Shown here: piece by piece, positions 36,382-46,341 of the stretch | Layout: the number at the start of each line of letters is the position of its first letter | How positions within the stretch are numbered: the first letter of the stretch is position 1 | Source: Mycolicibacterium frederiksbergense | GTDB lineage: Bacteria; Actinomycetota; Actinomycetes; Mycobacteriales; Mycobacteriaceae | Direction: 5' to 3' | Assembly (NCBI RefSeq): GCF_012223425.1 | Contig: NZ_CP038799.1 | Span: 1,302,001 to 1,366,000 of the forward strand | Length of the DNA: 64,000 nt | Notes under the pieces: model-generated | Told to the model about the DNA's origin: nothing | The model's input: the letters and a program-made list of their open reading frames with translations, nothing else | The model's database searches: none | Program-made: the position numbers and the translations under genes

Positions 36382-37664
36382 ATAACAACAGGGATCCTTT
36401 GGCCGTGCTGCACGGCGACGAACTCCCGGTGGCACCCGATCCGGCGTTCGCGGCACGACTTCGGGCGCGACTGGAATCGGCCCTCACCCTGCCCGCCAAC
36501 ACATCAGGAGTTGTCATGAGCGGAACCGATACCGCTATCGCAGAACTGAATTCGCCCACCACCACCGCCCCGCCGCGGCCGGCGGCGATCCCCTACCTGG
36601 CAGTGCCGGACGCCAAGGCCGCCATCGCCTGGTACGTCGAGGCGCTGGGCGCCACCGTCATCGGCGAACCGATCCTGATGGGCGACGGCCGGGTCGGTCA
36701 TGCCGAGCTCGCCATCGGCGACGGGGTGCTCTACCTGGCCGACGAATTCCCCGAGATGGGTCTCAAAGCACCTGCTCCGCAGGCCGTTTCGGTGAGCTTG
36801 ATGCTGCCGGTGGACGACACCGACGCCGCACTGCAGCGGGCCCGCGACCACGGTGCCACCGTGCTGCGCGAGGTCTACGAGGACCACGGCTCGCGTGGCG
36901 CCACCATCGTCGACCCCGCCGGCCACCGCTGGATGCTGTCGGGTCCGATGACCGGCGCGCGGGTGCAGATCAAGCACGGCGATGTCGGCTACGTGTCGGT
37001 CAACACCCCCGATGCCGCCCGGGCCGCGGCGTTCTACTCGGCAGTGCTCGGCTGGTCCTTCGACGGGCACCACGTCGCCGGCTCCAGCCTGTCCATGGGC
37101 ATCTTCGAGACGGCGGGGCCAAGCACGCTGTTCTGCTGCTACGCCGTCGACGATCTGGACGCCGCCCGCGAGGCCATCGTGGCCGGCGGCGGCACCGTCG
37201 GCGAACCCCAGCAGCGCGAGTTCGGCACCGTGCTGGACGCGGTCGATCCGTCCGGTGCACCGTTCGCGGTGTACCGGGACTCGGTGGGCACCCCACGACC
37301 GGCGCTCAACGGCACTGGGCCGGGCGAACTTTCGTACATCACGTACTTCGCCGAGAACTCCGCGGATTTCCGGGCGTTCTACTCCCGGGTGTTGCATTGG
37401 ACCTTCGAGTCCGGGCGGGTCGAGGACGGTTGGGCGGTCCAGGGGTCACATCCGATGGCAGGCATGGCCGGTACCGCGACCACGGGCAGGCCTGCGCAGC
37501 CGTCGACCGTGCCGATGTGGACGGTCGAGGACATCGACGCCGCGGTCGAGCGGGTCCGGGCGGCCGGCGGCACCGTCATCGAGGAACCCTCGACGCAGGC
37601 GTACGGCAGGTCCGCGCTGTGCACGGACGACCAGGGCGCCCGGTTCTACCTGGGCGAGCTCTAG
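36378..37664 (+). CDS. Triple VOC/glyoxalase-domain protein coupled to the ECF sigma factor
   Basis: 428 aa from a GTG at 36378 with GGAAGGAGGG upstream. Residues 1-60 are a hydrophilic leader (MNNNRDPLAVLHGDE…) of the kind seen at the start of sigma-coupled proteins. Three VOC modules follow: about 62-170 (IPYLAVPDAKAAIAWYVEALGA), 175-285 (GYVSVNTPDAARAAAFYSAVLGW) and 300-428 (SYITYFAENSADFRAFYSRVLHW). VOC proteins bind metals or small ligands and include glyoxalases, dioxygenases and antibiotic-binding proteins. The gene overlaps the sigma gene, so ligand sensing for the sigma factor or a detoxification role are both possible. It shares a CTAG with the convergent reductase gene. Confidence 0.85.
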   Translation: MNNNRDPLAVLHGDELPVAPDPAFAARLRARLESALTLPANTSGVVMSGTDTAIAELNSPTTTAPPRPAAIPYLAVPDAKAAIAWYVEALGATVIGEPILMGDGRVGHAELAIGDGVLYLADEFPEMGLKAPAPQAVSVSLMLPVDDTDAALQRARDHGATVLREVYEDHGSRGATIVDPAGHRWMLSGPMTGARVQIKHGDVGYVSVNTPDAARAAAFYSAVLGWSFDGHHVAGSSLSMGIFETAGPSTLFCCYAVDDLDAAREAIVAGGGTVGEPQQREFGTVLDAVDPSGAPFAVYRDSVGTPRPALNGTGPGELSYITYFAENSADFRAFYSRVLHWTFESGRVEDGWAVQGSHPMAGMAGTATTGRPAQPSTVPMWTVEDIDAAVERVRAAGGTVIEEPSTQAYGRSALCTDDQGARFYLGEL

Positions 37665-38842
37665 GCGGGAAGCACGTCGGCGATGGGGGCACCCGCGGCG
37701 ATCTTGCCGCGGGCCTTCATCACCTTGCCCGGCATCCCGCCACCGACCACCGCGGTGACGACACCGTCGCGCTCGTAGTAGGCCAGGAACTTGCGGCCGT
37801 CGTCCTCGACGATGTGCACCACGTCATCGGCCGCGGGCTCGCCGAGGCACTGGATCTTGACGTCGTACTGGTCGCTCCAGAAGTACGGCACCGAGATCGC
37901 CGCGTTGCCCGGCTCCTGACCCAGGATCGCCGGCACCAGCACCCGGGCCTGTTCGGCCACGTTGCTCCAGTGCTCGACGCGCACCTGGTGGCCCACCTCG
38001 GAGCGCCAGGACGCCACATCGCCGATGGCCCAGACATTTTCGGCGCTGGTCCGGCCGGCGGCATCGCACACCACGCCGTTGTCCACCGCGATACCGCTGC
38101 CGTCGAGCCACCCGGTCACCGGATGCGAACCGATGCCGACCACCACGACGTCGGCGTCCAGTTCGGTGCCGTCGGAGAGCACGACCTTCTCGACCTTGTC
38201 GGTGCCGGCCACCGAGGCCACCCCGACACCGCAGCGCACATCCACGCCCTCGGCCTCGTGCAGCCGGGTCACCAGCGACCCGATCTTCTCGCCGAGCACC
38301 GAGGCCAGCGGGGTCGGCTGCGGTTCCACGATCACCACGTCGACACCGAGCTGACGCAGGCTGGCGGCGACCTCACACCCGATGAAGCCGGCACCGATGA
38401 TGACGGCGCGCCGGGCGGTCGCGGCGTGCTCACGCAGTTCGGCGCTCTCACCGATGGAGCGCAGCACCCGGATGCCGTGAAGGTCCGGGAAGGACGGAAT
38501 ACGCTTGGGCGCAAGGCCGGTGGCGATGACCAGCTCGTCGTATCCGAGCGTCGAGCCATCGGCCAGGGTCAGCGCCTTCGCAGCGGTGTCCACTGATTGC
38601 GCGGCCGCGCCGAGGCGCAGCGTGATGTTGCCCTCGTCGTAGAACTCCTGCGGCTTGAGCACCACATCGTGCTCGGGGTTGCGCAGGACTTCTTTGGACA
38701 GCGGCGGCCGGTCGTACGGCAGGTGCTGCTCGTCGCTGACGATGGTGATCGGTCCGGTGTATTCGGCGCGGCGCAATTGTTCGGCCGTGCGGGCTGCAGC
38801 CAGCCCACCACCGACAATGACGATGCCCCCATTGGTTGCCAC
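37661..38842 (-). CDS. Ferredoxin reductase-like FAD/NAD(P)H oxidoreductase (Rv0688-type)
   Basis: 393 aa from a GTG at 38842 (M-ATNGGIVIVGGGLAAARTAEQL). The N-terminal FAD-binding GxGxxA dinucleotide fold lies at residues 5-30, the NAD-binding GAGFIGCEVA fold at about 148-157, and the second FAD motif TSAENVWAIGDVA at about 265-277. The C-terminal domain (about 310-393) is of rhodocoxin/putidaredoxin-reductase type. It transfers electrons from NAD(P)H to a ferredoxin, such as those serving P450s. In M. tuberculosis Rv0688 also lies near the mft cluster. The upstream in-frame codons to 38884 are not family-like. Confidence 0.88.
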   Translation of the reverse strand: MATNGGIVIVGGGLAAARTAEQLRRAEYTGPITIVSDEQHLPYDRPPLSKEVLRNPEHDVVLKPQEFYDEGNITLRLGAAAQSVDTAAKALTLADGSTLGYDELVIATGLAPKRIPSFPDLHGIRVLRSIGESAELREHAATARRAVIIGAGFIGCEVAASLRQLGVDVVIVEPQPTPLASVLGEKIGSLVTRLHEAEGVDVRCGVGVASVAGTDKVEKVVLSDGTELDADVVVVGIGSHPVTGWLDGSGIAVDNGVVCDAAGRTSAENVWAIGDVASWRSEVGHQVRVEHWSNVAEQARVLVPAILGQEPGNAAISVPYFWSDQYDVKIQCLGEPAADDVVHIVEDDGRKFLAYYERDGVVTAVVGGGMPGKVMKARGKIAAGAPIADVLPA

Positions 38843-38898
38843 GTGGTGTTTCTTACACGATGGCGCGCTTCTGTAGTCCACCACCCCGGCGGTACCGG

Positions 38899-39336
38899 TC
38901 AGGACCGGGTGCGCTCGATGATGTTCGAGAGCACCACGATGCTCTCGCTGCGCTCGATATCGGCGCTGGCCCGGATGCGCTCCAGGGCGTCCTCGAGGTG
39001 GCGCATGTCGCGAGCCAATACGTGCAGGATGGCATCCGCGGTACCCGTCACGGTGGCCGCGCTGACCACCTCCGGGATGTCCACCCAGGCCTGGCGCAAC
39101 TCGCTGGGTGCGATGGTGCCGTGGCAGTACACCTGCACATAGGCCTCGGTGGTCCAGCCGAGCGCATTGCGATCCACCACCGCGGTGAACCCGCGGATCA
39201 CTCCGGTGTCGAGCATGCGGTCGACCCGTCTTTTCACCGCGGGCGCCGACAGGTTTACCCGCTGCCCGATCTCGGCGAAGGTCGCGCGCGCATCGTCGGT
39301 CAACTCGGCGAGAATGCGTTCATCGGTCTCGTCCAC
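38899..39336 (-). CDS. Lrp/AsnC-family regulator divergent from ddaH-rocD
   Basis: 145 aa from a GTG at 39336, with GGAGGAG six bases upstream. The N-terminal HTH is at about 3-55 (FAEIGQRVNLSAPAVKRRVDRML) and the RAM effector-binding domain follows. It faces ddaH and rocD with a 121-bp gap. M. tuberculosis Rv2324 stands in the same relation to Rv2323c/rocD, so it probably senses arginine, ornithine or a related amino acid and activates these genes. That role is inferred. Confidence 0.9.
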   Translation of the reverse strand: MDETDERILAELTDDARATFAEIGQRVNLSAPAVKRRVDRMLDTGVIRGFTAVVDRNALGWTTEAYVQVYCHGTIAPSELRQAWVDIPEVVSAATVTGTADAILHVLARDMRHLEDALERIRASADIERSESIVVLSNIIERTRS

Positions 39337-39441
39337 CGCCCATCTCCTCCCGTGAACAACAAATCGCTGCCCATAGCGCTTCGGCACAATGAATCGATAC
39401 TACAGACGCAAGATACGGCGATTGATTGCTTCAGATAAGGC

Positions 39442-39457
39442 GAATACCGTCATATTC
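39442..39457 (+). promoter_or_regulatory. GAATA-N6-TATTC inverted repeat abutting the ddaH start
   Basis: A short inverted repeat ends on the base before the ddaH ATG, in an AT-rich stretch with no good ribosome-binding site. It may be an Lrp contact site or a translational element. The arms are only 5 bp, so chance is possible. Confidence 0.3.
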
Positions 39458-40333
39458 ATGACGGTCTCCGATCTCACCGCCACTGTGGCTTCCCCCGACC
39501 CCAAACCCGCCCGCACACCTGTCCGCCAGGCCCGCACCCGCCACTTCGTGATGACGGCACCGCGCCACTTCGCCGTCGAATACGCCATCAACCCCTGGAT
39601 GGACACCAGCGTCGCCGTCGATGTGGATCTCGCGCTGCGCCAGTGGGACACCCTGCGCGACACCTACACCCAGCTCGGCCATGTCGTCGATCTGGTGGAC
39701 CCGGTCGCCGGGCTGCCGGACATGGTCTATGCCGCCAACGGCGGACTCGTGGTCAACGGCCGCGCGGTGGTCGCGAACTTCACCTTCCCGCAGCGCGCCG
39801 CCGAGGCCGACGCGTACGCCGCATGGATGTCCGCATCCGGACATCGACCAGAGCGCACCCGCCACCACAACGAAGGCCAGGGCGATCTGCTGGTGGCCGG
39901 GACAACGGTGTTGGCCGGCTATGGTTTTCGCACCGACAGGCGGGCCCACGACGAGGTGGCCGCGATCACCGGACTGCCGGTGATCGGCCTGGAACTCGTC
40001 GACCCGCGGTTCTACCACCTCGACACCGCACTCACGGTGCTCAGCGACGGACCCGACGTCACCGTCGCCTACTACCCTCCGGCGTTCTCCGGGGACGCCG
40101 TGGCCCGTCTGCGCGAACTGTTCCCCACCGCCATCGAGGTCGCCTCCGCGGACGCCTTCGTGCTCGGCCTCAACGCGGTCTCCGATGGCCGGCACGTCAT
40201 CCTGCCGATCGGCGCGACCGGATTCGCCGGCCAACTGCGCGAGGCCGGATTCGAGCCGATCGGCGTGGATCTTTCCGAACTGCTCAAGGGCGGCGGATCG
40301 ATCAAATGCTGCACGCTGGAAGTACATCCGTGA
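39458..40333 (+). CDS. ddaH: Dimethylarginine dimethylaminohydrolase-like amidinotransferase-fold hydrolase
   Basis: 291 aa. The pentein (amidinotransferase) fold is recognisable: VYAANGGLVVNGRAVVANF (about 85-105), HNEGQGDLLVAG (about 138-149), HLDTALTVL (about 188-196, catalytic His) and the C-terminal KCCTLEVHP with the catalytic Cys (about 283-284). Such enzymes hydrolyse methylarginines or arginine to citrulline plus an amine or ammonia. ATG 39458 is preferred to 39389, which adds a basic unmatched leader. Its TGA overlaps the rocD GTG. Mycobacterial homologues (Rv2323c-type) are sometimes called arginine dihydrolase-like, so the precise substrate is uncertain. Confidence 0.82.
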   Translation: MTVSDLTATVASPDPKPARTPVRQARTRHFVMTAPRHFAVEYAINPWMDTSVAVDVDLALRQWDTLRDTYTQLGHVVDLVDPVAGLPDMVYAANGGLVVNGRAVVANFTFPQRAAEADAYAAWMSASGHRPERTRHHNEGQGDLLVAGTTVLAGYGFRTDRRAHDEVAAITGLPVIGLELVDPRFYHLDTALTVLSDGPDVTVAYYPPAFSGDAVARLRELFPTAIEVASADAFVLGLNAVSDGRHVILPIGATGFAGQLREAGFEPIGVDLSELLKGGGSIKCCTLEVHP

Positions 40334-41553
40334 CCGTCGTGGATGCCCGCAGCAGCAGGACAACCGCAGCCATCGCCCTCGACGAGCGCTACGCCGCGCA
40401 CAACTACTCTCCGCTGCCGGTCGTCGCGGCATCCGCCGAGGGCGCCTGGATCACCGACGTGGACGGTCACCGCTATCTGGACTGCCTGGCCGCCTACTCG
40501 GCGGTGAACTTCGGGCACCGCAATCCGGTGATCATTGCAGCCGCGCACCACCAGCTCGACGCCGTCACGCTGGTGAGCCGGGCATTTCACTCCGACCGGC
40601 TCGGTCCGTTCTGCGAGGCGCTGGCCCGGTTGTGCGGCAAGGACATGGTGCTGCCGATGAACAGTGGCGCCGAGGCCGTCGAGAGCGCGATCAAGGTGGC
40701 CCGCAAATGGGGCGCAGACGTCAAGGGCGTTCCGGCCGGACGAGCCAATATCATTGTGGCCCGCAACAACTTCCACGGCCGTACCACCACCATCATCAGC
40801 TTCTCCGACGACGAGACGGCCCGCGGTGGGTTCGGACCGTTCACACCCGGTTTCCGGGCAGTGCCGTTCGGCGATGCGCAGGCCATGGCGGCGGCCATCG
40901 ACGAGCACACCGTCGCCGTCCTGTTGGAGCCGATCCAGGGTGAGGCCGGCATCATCGTGCCGCCCGCCGACTTCCTGCCCCGGGTGCGCCGGCTGTGCAC
41001 CGACAACAACGTGTTGATGATCGCCGACGAGATCCAGTCCGGCCTGGCCCGCACCGGCCGCACCTTCGCCTGCGACCACTGGGGTGTGGTGCCCGATGTC
41101 TATCTACTGGGCAAGGCACTCGGCGGCGGCGTGGTCCCGCTGTCGGCGGTGGTGGCCGACCGCGACGTGCTGGGTGTGCTGCACCCCGGCGAACACGGCT
41201 CCACCTTCGGCGGTAACCCGCTGGCCGCTGCCATCGGTTCCACCGTCATCGGCATCCTGGAGACCGGTGAATACCAGTCCCGGTCAACTGAACTGGGCAC
41301 CCACCTGCACACCCGGCTGGCCGGCGTGCCCGGCGTCACCGCCGTTCGCGGCATGGGATTGTGGGCGGGCGTCGACATCGACGCACGATTCGGCACCGGC
41401 AAACAGGTGAGCCTGCGGTTGGCCGAACGCGGCGTGCTCGTCAAGGACACCCACGGTCACACCCTGCGTTTCGCCCCGCCGCTGGTCATCACCCGGGACG
41501 AGATCGACTGGGCGGTGGACCGATTCGCCGACGCGATGGCTTCCGGTACCTGA
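40330..41553 (+). CDS. rocD: Ornithine aminotransferase
   Basis: 407 aa from a GTG at 40330, four-base overlap with ddaH and GGAAG upstream. It is a class III PLP aminotransferase: MNSGAEAVESAIKVARKWG (about 111-129) binds the phosphate, IADEIQSGLARTGR (about 228-241) holds the PLP-nitrogen Asp, and LGKALGGG (about 260) has the Schiff-base Lys. It converts ornithine and 2-oxoglutarate to glutamate semialdehyde and glutamate. Full length and uninterrupted, unlike the split rocD1/rocD2 of M. tuberculosis H37Rv as remembered. Confidence 0.93.
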   Translation: MTVVDARSSRTTAAIALDERYAAHNYSPLPVVAASAEGAWITDVDGHRYLDCLAAYSAVNFGHRNPVIIAAAHHQLDAVTLVSRAFHSDRLGPFCEALARLCGKDMVLPMNSGAEAVESAIKVARKWGADVKGVPAGRANIIVARNNFHGRTTTIISFSDDETARGGFGPFTPGFRAVPFGDAQAMAAAIDEHTVAVLLEPIQGEAGIIVPPADFLPRVRRLCTDNNVLMIADEIQSGLARTGRTFACDHWGVVPDVYLLGKALGGGVVPLSAVVADRDVLGVLHPGEHGSTFGGNPLAAAIGSTVIGILETGEYQSRSTELGTHLHTRLAGVPGVTAVRGMGLWAGVDIDARFGTGKQVSLRLAERGVLVKDTHGHTLRFAPPLVITRDEIDWAVDRFADAMASGT

Positions 41554-41563
41554 ACCGGACCGT

Positions 41564-43755
<2,192 letters not shown>

Positions 43756-43783
43756 ACGTTCTCCTTAGCAGCTCGGGTGGAGA

Positions 43784-45238
43784 CTAGATCTGAATCGCAC
43801 CGGTGATCAGGCCGGATATCCCGCCGATCGCGCCGAGCACGATGACACCGAACAACGCTGCCTCGGCCGGCGTGAACACCTGCAGTCCCCGCTGCTTACG
43901 TGCCATCCGGTACAGCAGCGCGCCCGGGGCGTAGAGAATGCAAGACAGCAAGAGGTGATCCCAACCCGCGGCATACACCAGAAACAAGGTGTAGAACGTC
44001 GCCACTGCGGCGATCACCATGTCCGGGACCAAGGACTTTCCGTCGGAGTAGGTTTCCCGCGTGATGGTCAGCTTCAAGGCGTAACCGGCGGCAAGCAGAT
44101 ACGGGATCAACGCCAGCGCCGCGGTCAGATCGAGCATGAAGTCCAGCGCGTTGTCCGAGAACACCAGCAGGATCAGCAGCAGCTGCACCAGCCCGGCGGC
44201 CATGACCAGCGCGTTGACCGGAGCCCCGTTCGAGTTCTCCCGGGACAGAAACCTCGGCATATCGTCGGATTTGGCGGGTAGATACAGGATCTCGGCGGCC
44301 ATCAACGTCCAGGCCAGGTAGGCGCCCAGCACCGAAATGATGACACCCACCCGGATGAGTACCGAACCCCAGGGTCCGACAACCGATTCCAGCACCGCAG
44401 CCATCGACGGCTGGGCCGCCCCCGCCAGATCCGACTGCGCCATCACACCGTAGGAGGACAGCGTCACGAGCATGAAGACCGACAGCACCGCCAGGAAACC
44501 GATCACCGTCGCCTTGCCGACGTCCTCGCGTTTCTTGGCGAAGCGTGAGTAGACGCTCGCGCCCTCGATGCCCATGAACACGAACACCGTGATGAGCATG
44601 GTGCCCTTGGCCTGCTCGAAAAGCGATGACCAGGAATAGTTTCCGTCGCCGCCCCAGAAGTTTCCCGTAAAGACATCCGCTTTGAACGCGATGACCACGA
44701 TCACGATGAACATCAGGATCGGGATGATCTTGGCAAACGTCGCGATGCGGTTGATGATGGCGGCCTCTTTCACGCCGCGCAGGATCAGATAGAAGAACAG
44801 CCACACCCCGACCGAGGAGACGACCACCGCGATGACGGTGGAACCGTCACCGAGAGTGGGGAACAACGCCGGGAACAGTGACCCGAGGGTGGCCATGATC
44901 AACACCCAGTACGAGGTGTTGCCCGCACACGCCGATGCCCAGAATCCGAACGCGGAATTGAAACCGACATAGTCGCCGAAACCGGCCCGGGCATAGGCGT
45001 AGATGCCGGCGTCCAGATCGGGTTTACGGGTGGCCAGCCGCTGAAAGACGAAGGCCAGCATCAGCATTCCTGCACCGGCGATCGTCCACGCGATCAGCGC
45101 GCCCGCGACACCGGTCTCCACCCCAAAACGACGCGGCAGCAGGAAGACGCCCGACCCGATCATCGAACCGATGACCATGGCGGTCAGGGTCGGCAGGCTG
45201 ACCTTGTTGTCCCTGACGTCGATTTCAGCTGCGGTCAT
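43784..45238 (-). CDS. APC-family basic amino acid antiporter, probably arginine/ornithine
   Basis: 484 aa with 12-13 hydrophobic helices. The first helix has the APC signature IGSMIGSGVFLLP (about 22-34), and GIEGASVYSRFAKKREDVGKATVIGF (about 218-243) matches the basic amino acid/polyamine antiporter branch. It is upstream of arcA in the same direction with a short gap, the classic arcD-arcA pairing, so arginine uptake in exchange for ornithine or citrulline is likely. GGGGAG precedes the ATG. Confidence 0.88.
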   Translation of the reverse strand: MTAAEIDVRDNKVSLPTLTAMVIGSMIGSGVFLLPRRFGVETGVAGALIAWTIAGAGMLMLAFVFQRLATRKPDLDAGIYAYARAGFGDYVGFNSAFGFWASACAGNTSYWVLIMATLGSLFPALFPTLGDGSTVIAVVVSSVGVWLFFYLILRGVKEAAIINRIATFAKIIPILMFIVIVVIAFKADVFTGNFWGGDGNYSWSSLFEQAKGTMLITVFVFMGIEGASVYSRFAKKREDVGKATVIGFLAVLSVFMLVTLSSYGVMAQSDLAGAAQPSMAAVLESVVGPWGSVLIRVGVIISVLGAYLAWTLMAAEILYLPAKSDDMPRFLSRENSNGAPVNALVMAAGLVQLLLILLVFSDNALDFMLDLTAALALIPYLLAAGYALKLTITRETYSDGKSLVPDMVIAAVATFYTLFLVYAAGWDHLLLSCILYAPGALLYRMARKQRGLQVFTPAEAALFGVIVLGAIGGISGLITGAIQI

Positions 45239-45323
45239 GGCTCCCCACCGTCATCCCCGGGACTTTGGTCGCTGAGGCGGACGCTACCGCAAGTGGTCTT
45301 CTACGGCTGGACAATCAGGCCGT

Positions 45324-46169
45324 TCACAGCTCCGCGATGATCTGCCGCCGCTTGTCGGCGTACTCGTCATCGGAGATCGCCCCGGTGGCCCGCAGGGTCT
45401 CCAGTTCCTGCAACCGTTGCGCGGTGCTGGGTTCGGGGATCGGCGGCGGGTACACCCCCGCCGGCGCGGGCGGGTACGCCGCGGCGGGCGGGGCCTGCGG
45501 AGCCGCCTGCTGGGCCGCGGCCCGGCGGACCACCGCCTGCACCTGGGCGCGCGCCCCGGGGTTGTTGCGCAGGTCGACCATGCTGTTCATCCCGATACCG
45601 TTGGCCTTGAGGATCTGCAGAATCTCCATCAGCGGCTCGGCCTGCCCGGACAGGTCGTAGGTCGTGTTGTCCTCGGCGATCGAAAATGTCGCGGGCACTT
45701 GCCCATTGATCAATGCGGTGCGCTCCCAGTCGATCTGGAACTCACCGGTAGCGGGATCGACGAGCACCGCCAACCGCCGGGCGGTGAGCATGGCCAACCG
45801 GGTCACGTCGGCGATCACCCGGTCCTCGGCGTCGAACGTCGCGATTCCGGGCCCCGATATGCGCAGGTTGAGTCTCACCACCGGACGATCGTTGATCCGG
45901 GTGTTCGTCTCGGCCATCCCGATGATCTGCGCGAGTCCGAGTACGCCATGCGCCTCCAGCTGATCGGACTTGGCCTGGGCCTTTGCTCCGTAGCCGACGA
46001 TGGCCAGCGCGGCGAGCACGTCGACCGCGGTCACCAGCACCCCCACCCAGAACATCCACCTCATCAGGTCGCTCTGGCCCGTGGCGAAGTACACACCCAG
46101 AAAAATCGGGCCTACCAGTCCGCCGCACAGCAACACCATGCCCTGCGCCTTTACGTAACGCCACAACAT
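45324..46169 (-). CDS. Membrane protein with C-terminal SHOCT domain
   Basis: 281 aa. Two N-terminal helices (about 8-28 and 38-62) are followed by a cytoplasmic region and a Pro/Ala-rich linker (about 215-245). The last 30 residues (LQELETLRATGAISDDEYADKRRQII) form a SHOCT module, a short oligomerisation domain. The start at 46169 has GAGGAG upstream; the long upstream open frame is non-coding. Function unknown. It is divergent from the histidine kinase. Confidence 0.8.
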   Translation of the reverse strand: MLWRYVKAQGMVLLCGGLVGPIFLGVYFATGQSDLMRWMFWVGVLVTAVDVLAALAIVGYGAKAQAKSDQLEAHGVLGLAQIIGMAETNTRINDRPVVRLNLRISGPGIATFDAEDRVIADVTRLAMLTARRLAVLVDPATGEFQIDWERTALINGQVPATFSIAEDNTTYDLSGQAEPLMEILQILKANGIGMNSMVDLRNNPGARAQVQAVVRRAAAQQAAPQAPPAAAYPPAPAGVYPPPIPEPSTAQRLQELETLRATGAISDDEYADKRRQIIAEL

Positions 46170-46341
46170 CGGCCACGCTCCTCGGGCGAGCGAAGCGACG
46201 GGGGAATCCGGACGCCTCGACGCGCTCAGATTAGCTGCAGTCGGCTGAGGCCGTGGTCTGGTCGACGGGCCGGCGGCGGACCATCTGGCAATGTCCGTCA
46301 ATTGACTGACCTCGACACTGACATTCGGTACATAATGTCCT

